DNA of 55,157 nt from assembly GCA_945861885.1 (NCBI GenBank), contig CAMAVR010000018.1, positions 1-55,157 on the forward strand. Direction: 5' to 3'. Source of the stretch: Nannocystis exedens. Its GTDB lineage: Bacteria > Myxococcota_A > Polyangia > Polyangiales > Polyangiaceae. A program made the position numbers and the translations under genes. Numbering within the stretch: the first letter of the stretch is position 1; each line of letters starts with the position of its first letter. Of this stretch, positions 1 through 7,343 are shown piece after piece. The notes beneath the pieces are model-generated. The model made no database searches and was not told the DNA's origin. It was given only the letters and a program-made list of their open reading frames with translations.

Positions 1-137
1 GCGACATCAGCCGTCGCCGCGCCAAGTGGGTCGACAGATGCCGAGTCAAAAGCCGACGACCCCGATGCCGCGTGCGCCGTAACAAGGCATAGTGCGCCCA
101 ATAAAAAGGCCAAAAAAACTGGCTGAATAAGTCGCAT
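1..137 (-). CDS. 5' end of a secreted protein gene (partial)
   Basis: The reverse strand opens with ATG at 135-137 and stays open to the left edge, so only the first 45 residues are visible. They form a typical Sec signal peptide: a short basic start (MRLIQP), a hydrophobic core (FLAFLLGALCLV), and an Ala-rich cleavage region (TAHAA), followed by a Ser/Ala/Asp-rich mature start. The cleavage looks like signal peptidase I, not a lipobox. Nothing says what the mature protein does. It lies downstream of the sigma factor gene on the same strand, with about 225 bases between them. The call rests on the signal peptide alone. Confidence 0.55.
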   Translation of the reverse strand, partial: MRLIQPVFLAFLLGALCLVTAHAASGSSAFDSASVDPLGAATADV

Positions 138-363
138 TCGCGCTTCCGAACTGACTCGGAGCGGAGTGCCCGAAATCCCCTCGATATGACGCGGCTTTCC
201 ACTGTCTGCAAATTCGAGCTGCGCCGAACCCGCGTCTCTTATTGGGACACCCGTTTGCTATCGCGGACGTATAAGTCCTCGTGTCGTTATCAACCGCCCC
301 CCCCCAAAAAAGTACTCCCGATCTTCCGAATCTCTCTGTTCAAATTCCGCGGTTTTGCGTTTC

Positions 364-1080
364 TTAAACACGCCCTAAAATTTTGAGCCGCTTCGCAATT
401 GTTTCGATGGCGCGGGTATGCAGGCGGCTTGCCCACGATTTCGACAGACCGAGCTCTTCGCCCGCTTCTTCGAGCGTCGTGTCGTCGAAATAGTGCCGCT
501 CAATCAGTCGTCGCTCGATCTCCGGAAGCGCCGCGATGCACTCACGAATTGCCGCGACAAGCTCTTCGCGCGCAAGTTGCTCTTCTGGCGAATCGCCGGT
601 GTCTTCGATGTCGACGAGCCCCTGTTCGGATGACGCCGCGACGTAGCCGGTCGCCATCGCGGTCGCCATGCTCATCAAGTGGGCTGTCAACCGCTCATCG
701 GCGATCGTCGCATTTTCAGGGCGGAGCGAATTTTCGAGCAGCGTGCAGGCGGTGGTGTCGGCCGCTTCGATTGCGCGGATCTGCTTATATGCGCTCCGCG
801 ACATGACTCCTGCCCCACGCACCGCGTCGAGCATCGCCCCGCGCACACGGAGGACGGCCCACGCCCTAAACGGGACGCCGCGATTGGCATCATATCGGCG
901 AGCCGCGCCGATGAGCCCTTCGTAGCCACATGCCACCAGTTCGTCGAGCTCGAGTTGGCCAACTTGCCGCCGCACTTGACGCGCGATCACGGGGACAAGC
1001 GCGAGCCCCTCGTTGAATCGTGCGAGAACTTCGGGTGAATCTACGAGGTTGCGGGCTAGTGCTGTCACGCCTGGCGTCAT
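364..1080 (-). CDS. RNA polymerase sigma factor, FliA/WhiG (sigma-28) type
   Basis: 238 residues, the normal size for sigma-70 group 3 factors. Region 2 is clear at about residues 40-90 (DELVACGYEGLIGAARRYD, then GVPFRAWAVLRVRGAMLDAVR), the FliA/WhiG pattern that binds core polymerase and the -10 element. Region 4 is at about 185-235 (LPEIERRLIERHYFD, then LEEAGEELGLSKSWASRLH), the helix-turn-helix for the -35 element. Region 3 between them is weaker. The protein should direct transcription of a dedicated regulon. No flagellar genes are visible nearby, so a motility role is not supported and a stress or developmental role is equally possible. The start ATG is at 1080; no anti-sigma gene is visible. 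Confidence 0.9.
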   Translation of the reverse strand: MTPGVTALARNLVDSPEVLARFNEGLALVPVIARQVRRQVGQLELDELVACGYEGLIGAARRYDANRGVPFRAWAVLRVRGAMLDAVRGAGVMSRSAYKQIRAIEAADTTACTLLENSLRPENATIADERLTAHLMSMATAMATGYVAASSEQGLVDIEDTGDSPEEQLAREELVAAIRECIAALPEIERRLIERHYFDDTTLEEAGEELGLSKSWASRLHTRAIETIAKRLKILGRV

Positions 1081-1215
1081 TCACTCGTTTTTGCTCAGCC
1101 GGTCAATGGGGTTGAGGTAATTAGTTCGCTAAGAAAATGAATTGGCAGTCACCCCGAAAAAAGAGCAGCTCAGTCTTCGCGATCGCGGCGCGGTTTGGTA
1201 ATTTGAGCCGTTCTT

Positions 1216-1932
1216 ATGGCCGCATCGTCCGAACAGAGCGAGGCGTCGAGTCACGCAATCCAGGCGAACCAGGCCGTCCAGGATAGGCGTGCCCGACGAG
1301 TGTGGCGCACCTGGCTGTCGGCTCTGGCGACCGATTCCGAAGCGGCGCTCGCAGCGGCGCTCGCATACGAAGCGCTCGACGACGAAGCGCGCGACGCATG
1401 GCTCGATGTGCTCGAACAAGATGCCCCCGGTTTGGGGATTCCGGCGGTCGCGCTCTACGCGCCGCTCCTCGCCGTCGAGCTCGATTCACGGCGCCGCGAA
1501 CGGATGGCGGCGGCCGTATCACCCGCATTATCAAGCGCGGGGCCATGTCGGGGGGCAAGGGCGCTGAGAGGCGTTGCCGCCGACGGGACGCACGTGTGCG
1601 TGGTGATTTCGCCAGTGTATCTTGATTTTGTTGAAACGCTGACCTGCCGGTATTCGCCGCAGAGAGGCTTTATTTCAGCCTCGCACGATCAGCTTAGGCA
1701 TCTCAATGAGGTCGTCGCGTCGGGCGGCGAAGTCGATGCGATTGTCCTCGAAGAGACGCCGCTGCAGGTAGTGGTCGAAGAGCTCGCGCATGCTATTGTC
1801 GCCGAAGGGCGCGAACAGCGAGAACCGCCAAGGGTGCTCGGCTCGTTTGTGCACCTATTTGCCCCCGATTTCGGGCTCCCATTCGAAACGCTTGCGGACG
1901 ATGAAGCGGGGGGTGACCGGAGTGGCTGTTGA
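1216..1932 (+). CDS. conserved-looking hypothetical protein
   Basis: 238 residues beginning at ATG 1216, with no strong ribosome site. I do not recognise a family. The N-terminal half is Ala/Glu/Asp-rich and probably helical (roughly 25-100); the C-terminal half alternates hydrophobic strands and acidic turns (THVCVVISPVYLDFVETLTC, then LEETPLQVVVEELAHAIVAE). There is no signal peptide or membrane segment, so it is probably cytoplasmic. The next gene starts 18 bases after its stop and a third gene overlaps that one, so the three are probably co-transcribed. It may be a partner of the Cys-motif protein that follows. No function is proposed. Confidence 0.65.
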   Translation: MAASSEQSEASSHAIQANQAVQDRRARRVWRTWLSALATDSEAALAAALAYEALDDEARDAWLDVLEQDAPGLGIPAVALYAPLLAVELDSRRRERMAAAVSPALSSAGPCRGARALRGVAADGTHVCVVISPVYLDFVETLTCRYSPQRGFISASHDQLRHLNEVVASGGEVDAIVLEETPLQVVVEELAHAIVAEGREQREPPRVLGSFVHLFAPDFGLPFETLADDEAGGDRSGC

Positions 1933-1950
1933 GAGTGAGACGATAGAGCG

Positions 1951-2652
1951 ATGGTTGAAGGCGCCCCAACTGGCGAGATGAGCGGCGAGACGCGTGACGA
2001 GGCGAGCCGGCCGCCGGCAGCGGTCAAGCGCTGCGGGACATGCGCTCGCTTTGTTCGCGTGTTTGAGTCGACAAACGCTCAGGGGGAGACGGTGCGCGCC
2101 GGCGAGTGCCTGCTCGGGGTTTGGTCGCCGCCGCTTTACGAGAACAATACATGCTCGCAACACCTTCAACGAGGGATGGTTGCAACGACGCTCGCGAAAG
2201 GGAAAACTTCGCGCGCTCGCCCCACGTCACGCCGCACCGATGCGACGTCGATTGCGGGGAAGCGGAGCGTCGAAATACCAGAGGAGCTACTGTCGATGAA
2301 CGCGGATGAATTTCGGGATGTGCTGCGGCAGGTAATTCGCGATGAGCTCGGGGTCGGCGAAGTCGATCTGGGGGCGCGGTGGGCAGGCGGTCAGCTAATT
2401 TTAAAGCCCGGCAAAGAGGGTACGGCCGACAAGGCAGTGCCGATCGAAACGTTCTTCCACAAAATCGTGATGGTGCGCGATAAGCTGCGCGTCCTCGAGC
2501 AGCGTATAAACGCGCATGCTGTGCTAAGCGATGAAGAGAAGCTGCAGATGCAGCAGTACATCACGCAGTGCTACGGGTCGTTGACAACGTTTAATGTGCT
2601 TTTTGCCGAGAAAAATGACTATTTTTCGGGGCAAAGAGGGGACGGGGAATGA
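1951..2652 (+). CDS. hypothetical protein with N-terminal cysteine cluster
   Basis: 233 residues. Residues about 25-70 hold four cysteines (KRCGTCARF, GECLLG, NTCSQH) that could form a small zinc site. A basic, Ser/Thr-rich linker follows (80-105), then an acidic helical domain (110-225) with a repeated-helix look (FFHKIVMVRDKLRVLEQRIN). The C-terminal half looks like a small all-helical domain that might bind a partner or nucleic acid. There is no signal peptide. The start ATG 1951 follows purine-rich sequence. Its stop overlaps the start of the redoxin-like lipoprotein gene as ATGA, so translation is probably coupled. I do not recognise the family. Confidence 0.65.
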   Translation: MVEGAPTGEMSGETRDEASRPPAAVKRCGTCARFVRVFESTNAQGETVRAGECLLGVWSPPLYENNTCSQHLQRGMVATTLAKGKTSRARPTSRRTDATSIAGKRSVEIPEELLSMNADEFRDVLRQVIRDELGVGEVDLGARWAGGQLILKPGKEGTADKAVPIETFFHKIVMVRDKLRVLEQRINAHAVLSDEEKLQMQQYITQCYGSLTTFNVLFAEKNDYFSGQRGDGE

Positions 2653-3215
2653 CAAGCAGAGCCAAGCGGTTTCTTTTTCGGGCGTCGGTTGTCGCGCTTT
2701 TGATGGTGACGGGCTGCGGTTCGGCAAGCGCAAAGGGGAAGGTCGCGGCTCCGCGCAGTGGGGCCGAGAAGATAAAAGTTCCGGCGACGCCGCCTGTGAC
2801 TTATGCGTTTCAGTCGATCGACATTATGCGGCCGTTCACATCGGAAGCGATGCGTGGGAAGCCGACCGTCATTGTTTTTATGAACATCGACGACTTGAAC
2901 AGCCAGGCGCAGGTGAACTTTTTGCGCGAGATGGACAAGCGCGACAACGGCGCGGTGAACTACGCATTCGTGGCGATTGAAGCGCCAGGGCGCAAACAGT
3001 TTGTCGAGTGGTACCGGGCCGGGCTGCAGTTCACGGGGTTTGCCGCGGTGGCCGATGCCGACGAAGTAAAGCGTTCACCCTTCGCGCCAATTGTCGGCGT
3101 GCCGACAATCGTTGTGCTCGATGCCGAGGGGCGCATTGTGCTAGCGCACGAGGGGCTCGTTCAAGGGCCAGAGCTACGCGCGCGCGTGCTTGAGCAGCTT
3201 ACTGCTAAGCGGTAA
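2649..3215 (+). CDS. thioredoxin-fold (redoxin-like) lipoprotein without CxxC
   Basis: 188 residues. The N-terminus is a lipoprotein signal with lipobox MVTGC, so the mature protein should be anchored on the periplasmic face. Residues about 60-185 follow the TlpA/redoxin pattern: a strand (KPTVIVFMNI), a central region, then the cis-proline loop GVPTIVVLDAEGRI. Where TlpA has WCxxC, this protein has MNIDDLN, so both redox cysteines are absent and ordinary thiol-disulfide activity is unlikely. It may instead be a chaperone-like or binding version of the fold. ATG 2649 overlaps the previous stop (ATGA). This is the last gene of a three-gene operon. Confidence 0.75.
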   Translation: MTSRAKRFLFRASVVALLMVTGCGSASAKGKVAAPRSGAEKIKVPATPPVTYAFQSIDIMRPFTSEAMRGKPTVIVFMNIDDLNSQAQVNFLREMDKRDNGAVNYAFVAIEAPGRKQFVEWYRAGLQFTGFAAVADADEVKRSPFAPIVGVPTIVVLDAEGRIVLAHEGLVQGPELRARVLEQLTAKR

Positions 3216-3477
3216 TCCTCCATCTTGAACCTTCCTTTCCGGATGCGTACCGCCACTTCTACGGCCACTTCTACGACCACTTAGAGCGGTCGGCGGGGGT
3301 CTCGCATCTGCGGTGCGTGCTCGATTCCCGTTTCTTGTTTTCGGGTAGTCGCTCGGAAGCATTGGGTTTACGCGAGCCGTCGCGTTCGTGCCGGACGTCT
3401 CCGCGCGCTCCTCGACACGAGCCCCCCGCCGACCGCTCTAATTGGCTGTGCCAGTCGCGCAGGTGGGGGGGGGCGCC
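3216..3477. repeat. intergenic inverted-repeat element (22-bp arms)
   Basis: This gap between two convergent genes holds a 22-base inverted repeat with one mismatch: left arm 3283-3304, right arm 3418-3439, separated by 113 bases. The arms include AGAGCGGTCGGCGGGGG. Inside is a smaller hairpin, CCCG...CGGG, around 3326-3344. Just left of the element an 11-base block CCACTTCTACG is repeated (about 3252-3276). It could be a strong bidirectional terminator, a structured RNA, or a small non-autonomous mobile element; the sequence alone does not decide. There is no open frame of interest. Confidence 0.6.
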
Positions 3478-5007
3478 CTAGTGAATTGGCCCAACCAGGA
3501 ACGCGAACGCTGGCACGAGCACTTCTTCTGGGGACGCGCCGCCTTGCGTGAACGCGCCGTTCGCGTTGATCGCGAACCCGTGATCGCCGAACACGAACAG
3601 CAGCGTGCGCGGCGGCAAGTGCTCGATGTGCCGCGCCAAAATTTTCGCTACGGTTCGGCCTGTTTCTTCGATGGCACCGTGCGCGTCGTTCCCTGCTTCG
3701 CGTAGCTTTGCGTCGGCGTAATCGAGCTTGAACAGATCGCGCGAGCCTACTCGTACCCGCCTCACGATATCGGCCGTTCGCCCCCGAATCGGCTCTTCTG
3801 GTGCGTCGACGGCGGTCGAGGGGCCGCGCAGCGCTTCGATTCCGCGCGCCAGCGTCTCCATTTGACGGAGAGTCGTTGTTGGTAGCGCGCTCCACAAAAT
3901 AATTTCGTCGGTTAGCGCGGCCGACATCCCTAGCTCGGCGGTGAGCGACCGCTTGACGACTTCGCCCAAGTCGCATCGCATCGCATCGACCGCCACTAGA
4001 TGGACCGAACGTGCTCCGTGAAGACGTGCGATGCGCGACGCTACATCTGGCGCGTCAAACACCATCTTTGGGCGCTTGCCCGTCACGGCAAACGCGAGCA
4101 TCGCTTCGCCGTACGCTCTTGAGAACGCGCGCCGAAACTCATCGTAAATGGCGAGTGCGCGCGCGTCTTTTAAGCCGATGGCGATTGCGTTCGCGAGTGG
4201 AACGTAGTTTTGCAAAAAGAGCCGTTCGAATGCCGCGAGCGGCTGCGCGCCTCGCGCCGATGCGAGACCATTGACCCACGATCGCCACTCAGATGGGATC
4301 TCGGGCGCGTCGTCTGGTTCTCGCGCTTCACGCACGATTGTTGGTGCGATGTCTTGCGCTTGAAAGAGCGCCGGTTGGGTTGGCGAGTCGATCCGCTTGG
4401 GTTTCGGGGTGTTCGCTTCACGCGGCGCACTCTCGTCCGTGGTTACCGGCTTTGTCGGCTCGCAACCGAGAAGCGATGCGAGCGGGATCGGATCGCCGAA
4501 CGCTTCTATTGCCTCGTCGCTTGCGCGTAGCACGAGCGTCATTCGCTTTTTTCGTGCCGCGGCGGCGAGTGTTCGCAGCGCGTGGCTATCTTCGACTTCG
4601 AGCGCGCCGTGATCGCCGATGAGCGCTGACAATGGCCCGAGCGCAACCGCTATCCCCCGGGCGCCGCCGACGCTTCGTGCTCTCATGAGCTTGTCGCTCA
4701 ACACTTCGACCGCGCTACAGTTTGAGCCGACTCCTGGGGGGGCTCCGCCGCGCGCGCCAAGTTCGCGCTCGATCGCTGCGTCGATTGCATCGACCAGTTG
4801 ACCTCGCATCGATGCTTCGATCGTATCGAGGCGCACTACGATCGCGCGATGCTGCGTGAGCTCGGTGAGATGCGTCTCGAACAAATCGTCGGCTAAAAAG
4901 CGCACACCGCCGATCGCGTTCTCGGTGCGGACGCTTCGCTTGACCGCTTTGGGCGGGCTATCTTGTGGCGGTTCAATCGGTTCGCGTTCGCTTGCGAGGG
5001 TGGTCAT
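3478..5007 (-). CDS. PglZ-domain protein (alkaline phosphatase superfamily)
   Basis: 509 residues, cytoplasmic by appearance. The C-terminal part (about 330-505) has the PglZ pattern: VHLVAVDAMRCDLG, where the Asp is the expected metal ligand, and near the end FVFGDHGFAIN followed by GGASPEEVLVPAFAF. The Asp-His pair and the GG-SxEE-hxP segment are hallmarks of PglZ. The N-terminal 300 residues are Ala/Arg/Glu-rich and unassigned. PglZ domains are best known from BREX phage-defence loci and from two-component regulators, but no brxC, pglX or brxL neighbour is seen. This gene stands alone next to a 6S RNA gene. A phosphohydrolase or nucleic-acid metallo-enzyme role is inferred. Confidence 0.75.
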   Translation of the reverse strand: MTTLASEREPIEPPQDSPPKAVKRSVRTENAIGGVRFLADDLFETHLTELTQHRAIVVRLDTIEASMRGQLVDAIDAAIERELGARGGAPPGVGSNCSAVEVLSDKLMRARSVGGARGIAVALGPLSALIGDHGALEVEDSHALRTLAAAARKKRMTLVLRASDEAIEAFGDPIPLASLLGCEPTKPVTTDESAPREANTPKPKRIDSPTQPALFQAQDIAPTIVREAREPDDAPEIPSEWRSWVNGLASARGAQPLAAFERLFLQNYVPLANAIAIGLKDARALAIYDEFRRAFSRAYGEAMLAFAVTGKRPKMVFDAPDVASRIARLHGARSVHLVAVDAMRCDLGEVVKRSLTAELGMSAALTDEIILWSALPTTTLRQMETLARGIEALRGPSTAVDAPEEPIRGRTADIVRRVRVGSRDLFKLDYADAKLREAGNDAHGAIEETGRTVAKILARHIEHLPPRTLLFVFGDHGFAINANGAFTQGGASPEEVLVPAFAFLVGPIH

Positions 5008-5088
5008 CGGCGACGTTATGCTGCATGAAAGAAGGGAATTTACCTAATTTATCGTGCGGTGCCGCGGGCGTTTAAAGTGGACTTGCTA

Positions 5089-5117
5089 TTGACCGCGCGG
5101 TTCGCCCTGTTTACCTT
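5089..5117 (+). promoter_or_regulatory. promoter of the 6S RNA gene
   Basis: TTGACC (5089-5094), a 17-base spacer, then TACCTT (5112-5117). This is a good housekeeping-type promoter placed 7-8 bases before the 5' end of the predicted closing stem at 5125. Confidence 0.65.
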
Positions 5118-5124
5118 TGTAGAT

Positions 5125-5329
5125 GTCTCCTCTGCCAGGTACGCAATTGTCGGACAGATTGAATCCCGAACTCCCAAGGACCAGGAGAGCAATGCTTCAG
5201 TCGGTGTGCAAGCCGGGCCGCCTCGCAAGAGCAACGGATCTCGGAAGTCTTAAGATTGAACAGCGCTCCCCACCTAACCTAAGCGGTTAGGGGTTCAGAC
5301 GTCGACAGGCGACCACGGTGGTACGAGAC
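5125..5329 (+). ncRNA. ssrS: 6S RNA (SsrS) candidate
   Basis: No convincing gene fills 5008-5343, but the stretch folds by eye like 6S RNA, which binds sigma-70 RNA polymerase as a promoter mimic. The ends pair (GTCTC 5125-5129 with GAGAC 5325-5329). An interrupted rod follows (GCCAGGTACGC with GCGACCACGGT, TGTCG with CGACA). TGAATCCC (5159-5166) pairs with GGGGTTCA, allowing one G-U. The 3' strand of the presumed central bubble carries CCCCACCTAACC and a small hairpin (CTAACC/GGTTAG), as in many bacterial 6S RNAs. Size (about 205 nt), a matched promoter and a matched terminator all fit. A covariance search is needed for proof. Confidence 0.65.
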
Positions 5330-5335
5330 GACTTT

Positions 5336-5371
5336 GTGAGCGGCTAATTAATTTGGCCGCTCACGGTTTTT
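5336..5371 (+). terminator. intrinsic terminator of the 6S RNA gene
   Basis: GTGAGCGGC (5336-5344) pairs perfectly with GCCGCTCAC (5356-5364), then GGTTTTT. The loop contains the stop codon of the convergent epimerase gene, so the terminator is built into its 3' coding end. Confidence 0.75.
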
Positions 5372-6378
5372 GTGGACGTGCGTATAAGTCTAGAAATTGT
5401 GTCGTTGAGGCTAACCGCCGGCGAGTAGCCGAGCTCTTCCCGCGCTGCGGTGATATCAAGCGTGCGGCTCTTCGCAAGAAGGCATGTCGTGTAACGCGTG
5501 AGGCTTGGTTCGCCGCTCAGCATGCCGGTGCTGTAGGTCGCTTCGAGCGCGATCGCAGCCGCATACGCCAGATGAAACGGGATATGACGCGGGCGATAGG
5601 CGACGCCAGCTCCGCGGAGCACTTCATCGATCATCGCGTAGAACGATCGCGATTCGCCGTTGGTGATGTTGTATTTGCGGCCGACCGCGCGGCTTGGGGC
5701 ATGAAGCGCGCGAACGATCGCATCGACAGCGTTATCGATGTACGTGATGTCGACAATATTCGACGCGTTGCCGATCACCGGGAGTCGCCCGCTGCGCGCG
5801 ATGCGCAAGAGCCTCGGAAAGAGTGTCGTGTCGCCGTCGCCGAGGATCATTTGCGGGCGCAGCGTTATTGTTGCGAGTCCGCGCTCGTACGCGCCATCGA
5901 CTTCTTGCTCCGCGAGAAGCTTCGTCGCGGCATAAGGGTTGATTGGATGCTCAGGGAGCGGTTCATCTTCACGAATGTCAAGGCGATCGACTTTCCCGAC
6001 ATAGACGCTTGGAGTCGAAATGTGCACCAAGCGTTCAACGTGATTTTTTTCACACGCCGCGATCACGGCGCGTGTTGCCAGCACGTTCGCGCAAAAAAAT
6101 TGCGCGTAACGGCCCCATGGTGATGCGAGCGCCGCGCAATGAACGACATGCGTCGCACCTTTAAACGTGTCGCTTACGCGCGATGCCGATGTGAGGTCGA
6201 TCGGAATGAATCGAACCCCATCTTTTTCAAGGCCGGCGCCTAAAATTCGGCTTCGGCCGACCCCTGTTACTTCGTATCCTAGGTCGTGCAGGCGTCGCGC
6301 GGCGCGCCCACCCAAAAAACCGGTTGCGCCTGTGACGTAGATTCTTGCAGATCGTGTGTTGGCGGAATTGTTAATCAT
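5344..6378 (-). CDS. NAD(P)-dependent epimerase / 3-beta-hydroxysteroid dehydrogenase-like protein
   Basis: 344 residues from ATG 6378. The extended short-chain dehydrogenase fold is clear: the Rossmann loop TGATGFLGG at the N-terminus, and the catalytic Ser-Tyr-Lys set in HISTPSVYVG and NPYAATKLLAEQ (YxxxK). C-terminal substrate region LRPQMILGDGDTTLFPRLL followed by DITYIDNAVDAI is typical of the 3-beta-HSD branch acting on sterol-like or sugar-nucleotide substrates. The open frame extends 50 codons upstream, but that part is Arg/His-rich and not family-like, so the downstream ATG is preferred. The 3' end overlaps the 6S RNA terminator hairpin. The exact substrate is unknown. Confidence 0.85.
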   Translation of the reverse strand: MINNSANTRSARIYVTGATGFLGGRAARRLHDLGYEVTGVGRSRILGAGLEKDGVRFIPIDLTSASRVSDTFKGATHVVHCAALASPWGRYAQFFCANVLATRAVIAACEKNHVERLVHISTPSVYVGKVDRLDIREDEPLPEHPINPYAATKLLAEQEVDGAYERGLATITLRPQMILGDGDTTLFPRLLRIARSGRLPVIGNASNIVDITYIDNAVDAIVRALHAPSRAVGRKYNITNGESRSFYAMIDEVLRGAGVAYRPRHIPFHLAYAAAIALEATYSTGMLSGEPSLTRYTTCLLAKSRTLDITAAREELGYSPAVSLNDTISRLIRTSTKTVSGQIN

Positions 6379-6530
6379 AAGCGGATCGAAATGGCCTTCG
6401 GGGCACCGGGTACCATTCGGATGCATCCGCGCAACCGAGTGTGCACGAAATGAATAAATCCACCGTCTCGCCAGTTTTCTTTTGCCGATGAGAGCGCATC
6501 GCTTGATTTGTTTGCTACTAATGGGCACGG

Positions 6531-7343
6531 GTGGGGTTAGAGGAGACGGTGGCGCGAACAGGTCTTTCAGGGGTGCGCGTGCTTGTCACGCGAGCTGATG
6601 GGGAGGGGAGCCGCTCCGCGGTGGCGCAGCTTCGTGAACGAGGCGCAGAGCCGTTCGAGTTTCCGATGATCGAGTTTCATCCGCCGCATGGGGGCGACCT
6701 TCAGCGCGCGCTTCGAGAGCTTCGCGGCGGTCGGTTTGATTGGGTTGTCTTTACGAGCGCGACAGGGGTCGATTGGACATGGCGCGCCATGAAAAATCTT
6801 GGATGCGAATTCGGGCGGGCGAAAGTGGCGACGGTCGGTCCGCGGACGGCGGCGGCTTGCAAGCGGGTTGGTGTTGATGTTGCGCTTGTTGCCAAAGAGT
6901 TCACCGGGGAGGCGCTCGCAAGCGAACTCATCTCGAAAATTCGCGCTGAATCGAAAGGCGCGAGTTCCGTGCTGATCGCCAGAGCCGCAAAAGGGGGCGA
7001 TGCTCTCCCCGACAAGCTGCGTGAAGCCGGATGCGATGTGGTCGTTGCCGCAGCCTACGAGACGCGCGCACCGTCAAAAGAGCGCGCCGACGAATTACGA
7101 ACTTGGCTAAAAAATAGGCAAATTGACGTCGTAATGTTCACGTCCGGGAGCACGGTCGATAACATGTGCGCGCTGCTCGGCGTGGAGGCGGCGGGGCTGC
7201 TAGCCGGGTGCGTTGTCGCGAGCATCGGCCCGGTAACAACCGCAGCGGCGATCGGTCACGGTGTCCGTGTCGATGTGACGTCGCACGAGCACACAGTGCC
7301 GGGCCTGCTCGCGGCACTAGAGGAGGGGGCATGGCGACGATAA
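6531..7343 (+). CDS. hemD: uroporphyrinogen-III synthase
   Basis: About 270 residues, normal for HemD, which closes and rearranges hydroxymethylbilane to uroporphyrinogen III in heme/cobalamin synthesis. Visible motifs are the N-terminal VRVLVTRADGEGSRSAVAQL, the FDWVVFTSATGVDW segment, KVATVGPRTAAACKRVGVDV, and the second-domain MFTSGSTVDNM and VASIGPVTTAAA. The conserved VFTSxxGV and IGxxTA patterns of the bilobed fold are present. The start is uncertain: GTG 6531 has no clear site, while GTG 6549 lies only three bases after AGGAG. Its last 13 bases overlap the next gene, so the two are coupled. Other heme genes are not in the window. Confidence 0.85.
   Translation: MGLEETVARTGLSGVRVLVTRADGEGSRSAVAQLRERGAEPFEFPMIEFHPPHGGDLQRALRELRGGRFDWVVFTSATGVDWTWRAMKNLGCEFGRAKVATVGPRTAAACKRVGVDVALVAKEFTGEALASELISKIRAESKGASSVLIARAAKGGDALPDKLREAGCDVVVAAAYETRAPSKERADELRTWLKNRQIDVVMFTSGSTVDNMCALLGVEAAGLLAGCVVASIGPVTTAAAIGHGVRVDVTSHEHTVPGLLAALEEGAWRR

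Noticed and set aside
186..386. 66-aa + frame after a C9 run
   Set aside because: No ribosome site, no family pattern, and it overlaps the end of the sigma factor gene.
364..1080. Sigma factor as a flagellar FliA
   Set aside because: The sequence fits FliA/WhiG, but there are no flagellar genes nearby, so I did not give the fliA name or role.
5059..5253. 64-aa + frame in the 5.0-5.3 kb gap
   Set aside because: It runs across the promoter and rod-like fold of the 6S RNA candidate, starts before the promoter, and has no ribosome site.
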